Shown here piece after piece: positions 1-7,183 of a DNA stretch of 64,000 bases. Each line of letters begins with the position of its first letter. The stretch's first letter is position 1. The stretch lies in the NCBI GenBank assembly GCA_965369995.1, contig CBDURO010000004.1, positions 11,746 to 75,745 of the forward strand. Direction: 5' to 3'. The notes below the pieces were generated by a model. That model ran no database searches. It saw only the letters and a list, made by a program, of their open reading frames with translations, and was not told the origin of the DNA. Source of the DNA: JAHJCW01 sp965369995. Lineage in GTDB: Bacteria > Fidelibacterota > Marinisomatia > Marinisomatales > JAHJCW01. Made by a program: the position numbers and the translations under genes.

Positions 1-102
1 TATTGTAGGAAGGGATTATAGGGTGGTATTTTCGTATTTTAGAATTCCAACATTCTATTGTAAACTTCGACTTAATTTTATGCCAAAATTCAAGGACTCA
101 AG

Positions 103-1656
103 ATGAAAAGATCGACCGCAGGAATTATTCTTTTTAGTATTATCGCTCTTCTTTTATATGCTTATGGACAAAAGTTCTTTGATGCGGTTTGGTCTTTTCC
201 TGCTAATCGCCCTGTTCCATTAATGGTTATTCTTCTTGTGGGGTCAGGCATTTTCATAACCGTTAAGCTCGGATTTCCGCAAATCCGATATTTTTGGCAT
301 GGTGTTAAGGTTACAGCCGGTGTCTACGATAATCCTGAGGATGAAGGTGACTTAATTCACTTTAAAGCACTTGCCACTGCCCTATCAGCTACGGTTGGGA
401 TTGGAAATATTGCAGGTGTCGCAACTGCGATTTACTACGGCGGACCCGGTGCACTATTCTGGATGTGGATTACTGCATTCTTTGGTACAACATTAAAATA
501 TGCGGGAAGTACACTGTCTTTGCGTTATCGCGAAATTAACGCTAAGGGATTTACTGCCGGTGGGCCGATGTACACTATCGAACACGGCTTGGGTCTTAGT
601 TACCGATGGCTTGCTGTAGCTTTTGCCGTTTTTACGGTGATCTGTTCTTTTGCAACCGGTAATGCCATACAGTCATTTACGGTATCGGATCAATTATATT
701 CAGAGGTTTCACAGGTTGTAGGCACATCACATTGGCTTACTTCTAAATTTACCCTTTGGCAAGTTTTTACGTTGTCGTTTCAACAAATATTCAGCGGACT
801 TGCCATGGCGGTAATAATCGCTCTTGTAATCATTGGAGGAATTAAACGTATTGGCAGTGTAACAGGATTCTTAGCACCCTTCATGGCAATAATTTATGTA
901 TCGGCTGCCGGACTGGTTTTAATCGCTAATGCGGATGCAGTTGGAGAAAGCTTTAGATTAATTTTCAAAATGGCGTTCAATCCACCGGCAGAGCTGGCAG
1001 GTGTTGGCGGAGGCACGTTCCTAATAGTTATGAACACAATGATGTGGGGCGTAAAACGCGGTTTGTTCTCTAATGAAGCCGGACAAGGTTCCGCAGCAAT
1101 TGCCCACGCAACAGCCAAAACAAAATACCCGGTGCGGGAAGGCACAGTTTCCATGCTTGGACCATTTATTGACACATTACTAATTTGCACATTAACCGGT
1201 TTGGTTATTCTTACAACCGGAGCATGGCACCATACAGCATTTTATGTAATGCGTATTGACCCCTCATTTACCGGTGAAATGCTTAACAGCAGTTTACTTA
1301 CCTCCTTTGCTTTTAAGGAGGGATTAAGTTGGTTATTTGCTTATGGTGATAAAATCATTACACTTGCAATTGTACTATTTGCGATTTCAACCATTATTAG
1401 TTGGTCTTTTTATGGTGACCGCGCAACTGAATATCTTTTTGGTGAAAAATCAGTTTTACCTTACAAGTGGGTATTTATTGTTTTTGTATTCATTGGTGGA
1501 ATTGCAGAATTAGAAGCCATTTGGGCTTTTGGTGATGCAGCCCTCGGTTTTATGACAATACCTAATCTGATATCTTTAATCTTACTTTCCGGTGCGTTAA
1601 AACGCACAACTAAAAAGTATTTTAGCCAAGAGCATATACCGTATAAGAAAAGGTAG
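103..1656 (+). CDS. Alanine/glycine:cation symporter (AGCS family)
   Basis: Integral inner-membrane carrier that takes up alanine or glycine with Na+ (or H+). The family signature is seen at residues 318-331, where a KRGLFSNEAG-type motif is followed by QGSAA. A second conserved stretch, LSATVGIGNIAG, lies near residues 94-105, and roughly ten hydrophobic segments run through the protein. The 517-aa length is somewhat above the usual 450-490, with an N-terminal extension that is itself hydrophobic. The ATG is preceded by AAGGA about seven bases upstream. The gene stands alone; the next gene on this strand begins 33 bp later and is unrelated. Substrate preference between alanine and glycine cannot be read from the sequence. 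Confidence 0.93.
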   Translation: MKRSTAGIILFSIIALLLYAYGQKFFDAVWSFPANRPVPLMVILLVGSGIFITVKLGFPQIRYFWHGVKVTAGVYDNPEDEGDLIHFKALATALSATVGIGNIAGVATAIYYGGPGALFWMWITAFFGTTLKYAGSTLSLRYREINAKGFTAGGPMYTIEHGLGLSYRWLAVAFAVFTVICSFATGNAIQSFTVSDQLYSEVSQVVGTSHWLTSKFTLWQVFTLSFQQIFSGLAMAVIIALVIIGGIKRIGSVTGFLAPFMAIIYVSAAGLVLIANADAVGESFRLIFKMAFNPPAELAGVGGGTFLIVMNTMMWGVKRGLFSNEAGQGSAAIAHATAKTKYPVREGTVSMLGPFIDTLLICTLTGLVILTTGAWHHTAFYVMRIDPSFTGEMLNSSLLTSFAFKEGLSWLFAYGDKIITLAIVLFAISTIISWSFYGDRATEYLFGEKSVLPYKWVFIVFVFIGGIAELEAIWAFGDAALGFMTIPNLISLILLSGALKRTTKKYFSQEHIPYKKR

Positions 1657-1688
1657 AAAACGATAAGTAAATTAATTTCTAATAATCA

Positions 1689-2240
1689 ATGGAAGAATTA
1701 AAACATTATTTAAAGATTTTTAAAAGGAATGGCTATTCTTCTGATGAAAACATTTCAGACTTTTGGTTTAAGAATGTAGAAAAGTTATCAAAATTAATTT
1801 TTCGCGTTCCCGGTAGTGAGGAATCTTTCTCTGTAAAAATAAGATGGAAATCTGACTTAGGAAAGATTTGTCAAAAGGAAGTATACAATTACATTGTAGA
1901 GAAGCAGGAGCAAAAGAATAGGAAATCACCCTATTTTTTTGCTGATATAGATTTTAACGATTTTACATTCGTATTTGACGGAAAGACTTATTCAATAAAT
2001 AAATTTGCTGAATCATTTCCCACTCATCAATTGAGAGGTATTACAGATTTAAGAGGGATTAATCTTGATGGAATTAGCATTAATCTAAGCAATATTATAA
2101 AATGTCTTTTTACGGAAGCGTCTTTCAAAAATGCAAATTTTCAACAAAACCGCTTAAAAGCTACTAATTTAACAAAAGCAAATTTTTCAAAATCAAGATT
2201 TGTCGCCATAATAATTGATAAATACTCGTGCTTAAATTAA
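1689..2240 (+). CDS. Pentapeptide-repeat protein, N-terminal part of a stop-interrupted channel gene
   Basis: An open frame of 183 codons. Residues 1-115 match nothing I recognise. From about residue 115 there are degenerate pentapeptide repeats (A(N/D)LxX type), for example around TNLTKANFSKSRF near the end. It stops at TAA 2238-2240. The same reading frame then continues without another stop to 2855, first with further repeat-like residues (NFSGALVNAIEF) and then with a two-helix ion channel. The piece is therefore best read as the front half of one gene broken by a nonsense codon. It might still yield a stable truncated protein. No clear Shine-Dalgarno sequence precedes the ATG. Confidence 0.6.
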   Translation: MEELKHYLKIFKRNGYSSDENISDFWFKNVEKLSKLIFRVPGSEESFSVKIRWKSDLGKICQKEVYNYIVEKQEQKNRKSPYFFADIDFNDFTFVFDGKTYSINKFAESFPTHQLRGITDLRGINLDGISINLSNIIKCLFTEASFKNANFQQNRLKATNLTKANFSKSRFVAIIIDKYSCLN

Positions 2241-2339
2241 ATCAATTTTTCCGGGGCTCTTGTAAATGCAATTGAATTCAACGATAATTCAATTGGTGAT
2301 TCAATTTTCCCCTTTACTAAAGTATCATATTTTACATTA

Positions 2340-2855
2340 TTGAAAGATGCGCTAATTAAATTATTTCGACCTTCGTTTCAATTATCATTAAAAAATAGAA
2401 AAGAAACAATATTCCTTTCCAATAGCACAACCAATGTAAAAAATATAAAATTAATCAGATTAACACTGTACATAGAGTGGTATCAAAATATTTATAGTGT
2501 ATTAGCCAGTTTTTCAAATATATCAATAACCAAAAGAATTAGGGTTTTTGGTAGTGTTCTTTTCACAAAACATTGGTCATCGTGGATTGTGCTTGCCTTA
2601 AACGCGTTCATTATTAATATTATATTTGCAAGTGTTATATTTTTAGCTAAATCTAGTTTTTGTAGTAATTACACAATGAGTTTTTTTGATGCTTTTTACC
2701 AAAGTATTGTAACTTTCACATCATTAGGTTTTGGGGATATTGTACCAAATGATTCATTAGGCCAAGTAATTGTTATGTTTAATGTGATATTCGGTTATAT
2801 AGTTTTAGGTCTATTTATTTTCTTATTAAGTAATAAAATTACATATAAGTATTAG
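2340..2855 (+). CDS. Two-TM potassium channel domain, C-terminal part of the interrupted gene
   Basis: The open frame actually runs from 2241; 2340 is only its first TTG. The 171-aa segment has a first membrane helix (about residues 82-103), a pore loop with the filter TSLGFGD (a variant of the K+ channel TVGYGD) and a second helix near the C-terminus. This is the Ion_trans_2 (KcsA-like pore) architecture. Fusion of pentapeptide repeats to such a pore is known in bacterial channels. Without its own good start or Shine-Dalgarno sequence, translation may depend on readthrough of the TAA at 2238-2240 or on weak internal initiation, or the part may be dead. Confidence 0.6.
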   Translation: MKDALIKLFRPSFQLSLKNRKETIFLSNSTTNVKNIKLIRLTLYIEWYQNIYSVLASFSNISITKRIRVFGSVLFTKHWSSWIVLALNAFIINIIFASVIFLAKSSFCSNYTMSFFDAFYQSIVTFTSLGFGDIVPNDSLGQVIVMFNVIFGYIVLGLFIFLLSNKITYKY

Positions 2856-3163
2856 TACTAATTATATTTTGAAATATACATCCCTCACCCTCCACAGAAT
2901 TAAAAGCGACATTAATCTACACCCGCTAAGCGCGGGTTACGATCAACAAGCCCCCCTACTGACCGTTGGGCAGTTGAAAGAAGGGAATATTACAACATTC
3001 TCCTTCGGTTGCGATGTGTAGCTCCGATTTCAAAGGAGATAGACTTGTCCATCGTAATTCAAATATTTAGGAATGTAGATGAATTATTTAATTATTATGC
3101 AACACAAATTGTAATATTTCGTAAATTTTGTTGAAAATATAGTTTATCAATTTAGAGAATACA
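2856..3163. other. 308-bp gene-free stretch with a GC-richer structured segment
   Basis: No gene is supported here. The middle part (about 2880-3060) is clearly richer in G and C than its flanks. It holds the inverted-repeat element listed separately and small hairpins such as ACCCG/CGGGT near 2930 and CTCC/GGAG at 3022-3038. The last 100 bases are AT-rich and probably carry the promoter of the toxin-antitoxin pair. Confidence 0.5.
2937..3057. repeat. Inverted-repeat element, about 121 bp
   Basis: The left arm TTACGATCAACAAG (2937-2950) matches the reverse complement of the right arm (3044-3057) at 12 of 14 positions. The interior is GC-rich and has further short complementary segments, such as CTACAC at 2918-2923 against GTGTAG at 3016-3021. 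It could be a small dispersed repeat or a structured RNA. No transposase is present. Confidence 0.45.
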
Positions 3164-3382
3164 ATGACTAATAAATTAGAAAACGCATTTAAAGAAGCTT
3201 CTAAATTACCCGAAAGAGAACAAAATATAATTGCCCGATGGTTATTGGACGAAATGAAATCAGATAAAAAGTGGGATAAATTGTTCGCTAATTCGGAAGA
3301 TCAGTTGGAGATATTGGCAGATGAAGCTTTACAAGACTTTAAAAACGGTAAAACATCAAAATTAGACATCAATAAACTGTGA
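3164..3382 (+). CDS. Antitoxin of a type II toxin-antitoxin module
   Basis: Small acidic protein of 72 aa. It matches the pattern of antitoxins that pair with RelE-like toxins: a LPEREQNIIARWLLDE-like helical N-terminal half, a WDKLFANSEDQLEILADEA segment, and a C-terminal tail ending in hydrophilic residues that would wrap the toxin. It overlaps the next gene by four bases (GTGA at 3379-3382), the usual antitoxin-first arrangement. By family analogy it neutralises the toxin and probably represses its own promoter with it. No classical DNA-binding fold is obvious, so autoregulation is inferred. Confidence 0.8.
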   Translation: MTNKLENAFKEASKLPEREQNIIARWLLDEMKSDKKWDKLFANSEDQLEILADEALQDFKNGKTSKLDINKL

Positions 3383-3648
3383 TATCTCATACCACAGAAA
3401 AATTTTGGAAAACATACTACAAACTTCCTGACCATATCCGAAAACAAGCGAAAGCTGCTTACGTTTCATTTCAAGATAATCCATACCATCCAAGCTTACA
3501 TTTTAAGAGAGTTCATTCGGTTCTTCCTATTTATTCAGTTCGTATCACAAAAGATTACCGCTCTGTTGGAGTACAAAAAGATACTGATATAATTTGGTTT
3601 TGGATTGGTTCTCATTCTGATTACGAAAAATTGATAAAGCAAATGTAA
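3379..3648 (+). CDS. RelE/ParE-family toxin
   Basis: An 89-aa basic protein of the RelE/ParE superfamily. It shows the family's order of features: N-terminal helices with TTEKFWKTYYKLPDHIRKQAKAAY, then an NPYHPSLHFKRVH turn, a strand with YSVRITKDYRSVGV, and a C-terminal WFWIGSHSDYEKLI. The conserved H and arginine/lysine residues of the mRNA-interferase-like site appear present. The start is GTG inside the end of the antitoxin gene, so the two are translationally coupled. Whether it cleaves mRNA (RelE) or poisons gyrase (ParE) cannot be decided. It sits between two potassium-channel genes and may simply be an accessory insertion. Confidence 0.82.
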   Translation: MISHTTEKFWKTYYKLPDHIRKQAKAAYVSFQDNPYHPSLHFKRVHSVLPIYSVRITKDYRSVGVQKDTDIIWFWIGSHSDYEKLIKQM

Positions 3649-3724
3649 ATCCAAGCTAATTAAATATAAATAATATTTATTCGTTTTTTTCGTCTAATTC
3701 GTTGTTAATCAATAAAATAATTAA

Positions 3725-4555
3725 ATGACAAATCAACAAAAAAATTGGAAACATATCAAAAACAAGCTTCAAGAAATTATTTTTGAAGCCGATACACCCG
3801 CCGGCAAGCTTTTTGATATTGCTTTAATAATAGCAATTTTGCTCAGTGTCGGGGCAGTCATGTTGGATAGCATCAAGCCAATCAATTTTAAGTATGGCAA
3901 TCTGCTACACCTCGCTGAATGGATTTTCACAATTCTTTTCACAATTGAGTATGGATTACGTTTGCTATCTGTCGGTCGCCCGATGAAATATGCCAAGAGT
4001 TTCTTTGGTGTAATTGACCTATTAGCATTTCTCCCAACTTACTTGAGTATGCTTGTTCCCGGCAGTCAATTGTTTTTAGTGATTCGTGTACTAAGAGTTA
4101 TCCGAATTTTCCGCGTATTAAAGCTCCTGCCCTATTTAATTGAAGCTCAATTATTGATGAAAGCTTTAGCGGCAAGCCGACGGAAAATCGCCGTATTTTT
4201 ATTTACTGTGTTGCTAAGCGTTATAATAATGGGCTCTTTTATGTATATCATTGAAGGTGAAGAAAACGGTTTTACCAGTATTCCACGTAGTGTTTATTGG
4301 TCAATTGTAACGCTTACAACCGTAGGTTATGGTGATATTTCACCGCAAACACCGCTTGGACAAATGTTAGCGTCTGTCATAATGATATTTGGTTACGGTT
4401 TGATAGCAGTTCCAACAGGAATTGTATCAGTAGAAATCGCCCGTAAAAGCTTCGATAAATTTACGACCCAAGCTTGCCCGCAGTGCTCTGCAGAAGGTCA
4501 CGATAGCGATGCCAAATTCTGCAAATTTTGCGGTGCTGATCTGTACAATGTATAA
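3725..4555 (+). CDS. Six-TM voltage-gated-type potassium channel with C-terminal zinc ribbon
   Basis: Inner-membrane ion channel of the Kv/Ion_trans family, 276 aa. Hydrophobic helices S1-S3 lie within residues 30-115. An S4-like helix with regularly spaced arginines (RVLRVIRIFRVLK, 121-133) follows, then S5, the selectivity filter TLTTVGYGD (196-204) and S6. After S6 the chain does not carry an RCK domain but a short CPQC...CKFC zinc-ribbon (Cys 251, 254, 266, 269). K+ selectivity follows from TVGYGD; voltage sensing is inferred from S4. The gene ends one base before the convergent lipoprotein gene. Confidence 0.92.
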   Translation: MTNQQKNWKHIKNKLQEIIFEADTPAGKLFDIALIIAILLSVGAVMLDSIKPINFKYGNLLHLAEWIFTILFTIEYGLRLLSVGRPMKYAKSFFGVIDLLAFLPTYLSMLVPGSQLFLVIRVLRVIRIFRVLKLLPYLIEAQLLMKALAASRRKIAVFLFTVLLSVIIMGSFMYIIEGEENGFTSIPRSVYWSIVTLTTVGYGDISPQTPLGQMLASVIMIFGYGLIAVPTGIVSVEIARKSFDKFTTQACPQCSAEGHDSDAKFCKFCGADLYNV

Positions 4556-4556
4556 T

Positions 4557-6236
4557 TTAGTCTAATCGGATAATCTTTGTCCCGTACGCATTAAGAGTTA
4601 CCGTAACTACATTCTTATTTATGTCTCCGGCAATATCGCCACTAAAATAATCTTTAACTAAGCTAATACTATATGGTAAATCAGAAATTGTAAAATTAGC
4701 TTGAACTCTTGAACTTGTTGGATTAGAAATAATTAAATGTCCTTTATTTTGATACATTCTACTACCAACAATAATTAAATCATTGTCACATTCAACGGTC
4801 CAATCGGTAAAATGCGTTTCTTTTATCAAGGGCATCATTAGTTCAATTTCTTTAACCATATTTGGAAAATCATCCCACCACAAAGCTTTTTCAATGTTAA
4901 TTCCACTACCACCATCACGCCAAAATCCCAGACCTTTAGCACCTTTCGCAATCGCGCCAAACAATATTGGGCGAAAGCTTAATCCAACTCCTCGATTGAT
5001 TTGCGCGATAACAGCTGGCTGTTTTTGGTTTTCGTTAATTTGCAAACCTGTAAAATTTTGAACTATTGGTCTGTCTGTTCTATCAAAAGCAACGTATGTA
5101 CCGGTAACATCACTAATATTATTATATTTACGAGCCATTCCGTATGCTCCGTTAAGCATATATATAGGATGCATCCTTTCACCATTTTTATTAATATCTA
5201 ATGATTTAACTGTGTTAGTAACGTTAAGCAATTGATCGGATATTTTATAAAATTCGTTATCTATATAATAAAAAATTATATAATCCATTAAATTTTCAGA
5301 TTTTATTTTATTAATAGTATTTTCTAAATGTTTGATTTTTTTTGAATTATCTTTTGGTAACCAATCAGCGTCAATTACATATTGTCCAACTTGTAAATTT
5401 GAATACAATCCTGCATTTCCACCTTTTCTTATAATGTCCGCTGATGAAGCCCACATATTCGTATTAAATCCCTGCTTGGAGTAAGTTTTCCAATCAGAAC
5501 GATTTTTATCCGCATATATTCCAAACATAAAAAATGGTTGCCAATTACCATCTCTAAATATTTCTATGTTACCATATTTATCTACTTTGGTTAAGGATCC
5601 TACAAAACTATTAACATTGTTGAAACTTTTACTTGCTGCGACATCTATTTCTGTAAATTCGATGTCATCTATCCAAATCTCTGAATTCAAACCATACTTA
5701 GGTAACATATAAATTTTTGGAATAAAGTATTTAATGTCAGAATTATTTGGAACCGTTATATATAATTTGTTACCCTCCCAAGTTCCAATCTTTGAATTTG
5801 AGTAGTAACTACCATCTTCATTAAATAACCTTTTCTTATTACTATGATACTCTCCAAACACTGTTATTGAAGGTGGCGGCCAAATTTCCGATTTAATTTT
5901 AAATGTAAGTTCATAAGATTTACCAGGTGTTACGGGGATTCTATTTTTTGAAATCACCTTGTCAGTCCCTTGCCAAGTTTTAGCTGTTTTAGTAAGTTTT
6001 ATTGAACCGGGATTTTGATCAAATGTGCTATTATTATCAATTTCAGCTTCACCATATAAATTCCATTCATCAATAGTATTGTTGCTAGATTTTTCCAATC
6101 CTTTTTTATCAGTTGATCTTACTTGTGTACTATCACTCGCCATGATCTCTACAAAATCTTCAAGTGTTGCACAAGATGATAAATAAACAGCTATAATTAA
6201 AGAAAAAACAATTAATATTTTTTTAGTCATTTTCAT
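4557..6236 (-). CDS. Lipoprotein with jelly-roll and glycoside-hydrolase-like domains
   Basis: A 559-aa predicted lipoprotein. An N-terminal signal ends in the lipobox YLSSC with Cys22 as the lipidation site. Residues about 55-195 look like a carbohydrate-binding jelly roll (KTWQGTDKVI, SYELTFKIKSE, WIDDIEF). Residues about 225-480 resemble a TIM-barrel glycosidase: PFFMFGIYADK, GFNTNMWASS, an Asn-Glu pair (N327-E328) in FYYIDNEF, and GLGFWRDGG. The C-terminal 80 residues look like a beta-sandwich. Role in surface polysaccharide cleavage is inferred; no family number is claimed. It may instead be a binding protein if the second acidic catalytic residue is absent. Confidence 0.65.
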   Translation of the reverse strand: MKMTKKILIVFSLIIAVYLSSCATLEDFVEIMASDSTQVRSTDKKGLEKSSNNTIDEWNLYGEAEIDNNSTFDQNPGSIKLTKTAKTWQGTDKVISKNRIPVTPGKSYELTFKIKSEIWPPPSITVFGEYHSNKKRLFNEDGSYYSNSKIGTWEGNKLYITVPNNSDIKYFIPKIYMLPKYGLNSEIWIDDIEFTEIDVAASKSFNNVNSFVGSLTKVDKYGNIEIFRDGNWQPFFMFGIYADKNRSDWKTYSKQGFNTNMWASSADIIRKGGNAGLYSNLQVGQYVIDADWLPKDNSKKIKHLENTINKIKSENLMDYIIFYYIDNEFYKISDQLLNVTNTVKSLDINKNGERMHPIYMLNGAYGMARKYNNISDVTGTYVAFDRTDRPIVQNFTGLQINENQKQPAVIAQINRGVGLSFRPILFGAIAKGAKGLGFWRDGGSGINIEKALWWDDFPNMVKEIELMMPLIKETHFTDWTVECDNDLIIVGSRMYQNKGHLIISNPTSSRVQANFTISDLPYSISLVKDYFSGDIAGDINKNVVTVTLNAYGTKIIRLD

Positions 6237-6304
6237 TCCAAATTCATTAATAATAATATAAAATTTAATATAAATTTTAATTATAGTTGACTAATTTATA
6301 TTCC

Positions 6305-7099
6305 ATGATTAATACAATTTTTCAAACGGCAAATTCCGCAATTGAAAAAGCAACACAAATTGTAATGGAGGCTTACAATCTTCCCAAGATCACAGAATAC
6401 AAAGGTAGAACTAATTTGGTTACTAAAACGGATAGGCAATCCGAAAAAATAATTATTAGTGAAATACGAAAAGTTTTTCCTAAGCATGGAATAATTGCCG
6501 AAGAATCCGAAAGAATTAATATAGAATCGGAATACCAATGGATTATTGATCCGCTTGATGGAACTACAAATTTTGTACATGGTTATCCATCCTTCGGGAT
6601 TTCGATTGGTGTTTTGCATAATGATGAAATTATTTGCGGAATTGTAAAGGAATTACCGGCTAACCGTACTTACTCGGCAATTATAAGAAAAGGTGCTTTT
6701 TGTGATGGTAAACAAATTTCAGTTTCTTCAGTAAATTCGTTAGAACAATCACTTTTAGTAACCGGATTTGGATATGAACACGGTGAAAAATGGTCAGCGA
6801 ATATGGAATTATTCAAACAATTTACCGATATTACGCACGGTGTTCGGCGTTTGGGAGCCGCCGCTGTTGATTTATGTCATGTTGCATGTGGTAATGTTGA
6901 AGGTTATTGGGAATTTGACATCAAACCATGGGATACTACAGCAGGAGTTATTATAGTTAAAGAAGCCGGTGGTATAATTACAAAAATGGATGGGAGCAAT
7001 TATTCAATAAATAATCCGCAGATTTTAGCGACAAATGGTAAAATTCACAATGGAATGTTGAAGATTACATCTTCTATAATTAAAAATATTTCCGTGTAA
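6305..7099 (+). CDS. suhB: Inositol-1-monophosphatase family protein
   Basis: Mg2+-dependent phosphatase of the inositol monophosphatase/SuhB fold, cytosolic. The metal-binding motif IIDPLDGTTNFVHG and the second motif WDTTAGVIIVKEAGG are intact, as is the EES upstream motif (IIAEESE). ATG 6305 is chosen because the family normally begins just before the first helix; a TTG at 6287 in the same frame would add six residues, and neither has a good Shine-Dalgarno sequence. The stop codon falls within a short tandem repeat (7091-7125). Substrates may include inositol phosphates or other sugar phosphates; the SuhB antitermination role is known in enterics only. Confidence 0.9.
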   Translation: MINTIFQTANSAIEKATQIVMEAYNLPKITEYKGRTNLVTKTDRQSEKIIISEIRKVFPKHGIIAEESERINIESEYQWIIDPLDGTTNFVHGYPSFGISIGVLHNDEIICGIVKELPANRTYSAIIRKGAFCDGKQISVSSVNSLEQSLLVTGFGYEHGEKWSANMELFKQFTDITHGVRRLGAAAVDLCHVACGNVEGYWEFDIKPWDTTAGVIIVKEAGGIITKMDGSNYSINNPQILATNGKIHNGMLKITSSIIKNISV

Positions 7100-7125
7100 A
7101 TCCGTTTCCATCCGTGTCATCCGCG
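7091..7125. repeat. 10-nt imperfect tandem repeat
   Basis: Three consecutive units TCCGTGTAAA, TCCGTTTCCA and TCCGTGTCAT are followed by CCGCG. The TAA of the phosphatase gene (7097-7099) lies in the first unit, so the gene's end has merged with the repeat. Confidence 0.6.
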
Positions 7126-7159
7126 CCTGACCACCGTAATCCGGCTTCTAACGGCGTAG

Positions 7160-7183
7160 GAGGTTGCTATTAATAGCAACCTC
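7160..7183. terminator. Perfect 24-bp palindrome between convergent genes
   Basis: The 12-base arms GAGGTTGCTATT and AATAGCAACCTC are exact reverse complements. The palindrome overlaps the last codons and stop of the PurL-like gene (minus) and lies 61 bp after the phosphatase gene (plus). It could act as a bidirectional hairpin terminator, but neither side has a T-run, so a dispersed palindromic repeat is equally likely. Confidence 0.5.

Larger units (their letters stand above)
1689..2855 (+). pseudogene. Pentapeptide-repeat/K+ channel gene with in-frame TAA
   Basis: Both parts (1689-2240 and 2241-2855) are in one frame and together give about 388 codons in the order unknown N-terminus, pentapeptide repeats, two-helix pore. 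The only interruption is TAA at 2238-2240; one base change from AAA, CAA or GAA would explain it. No frameshift is needed. Pentapeptide-like residues occur on both sides of the stop, which supports a single ancestral protein. A sequencing or assembly error cannot be excluded from one sequence. Confidence 0.6.

Noticed and set aside
2856..3163. Integron attC or tRNA in the gap
   Set aside because: No attC core sites and no cloverleaf could be formed.
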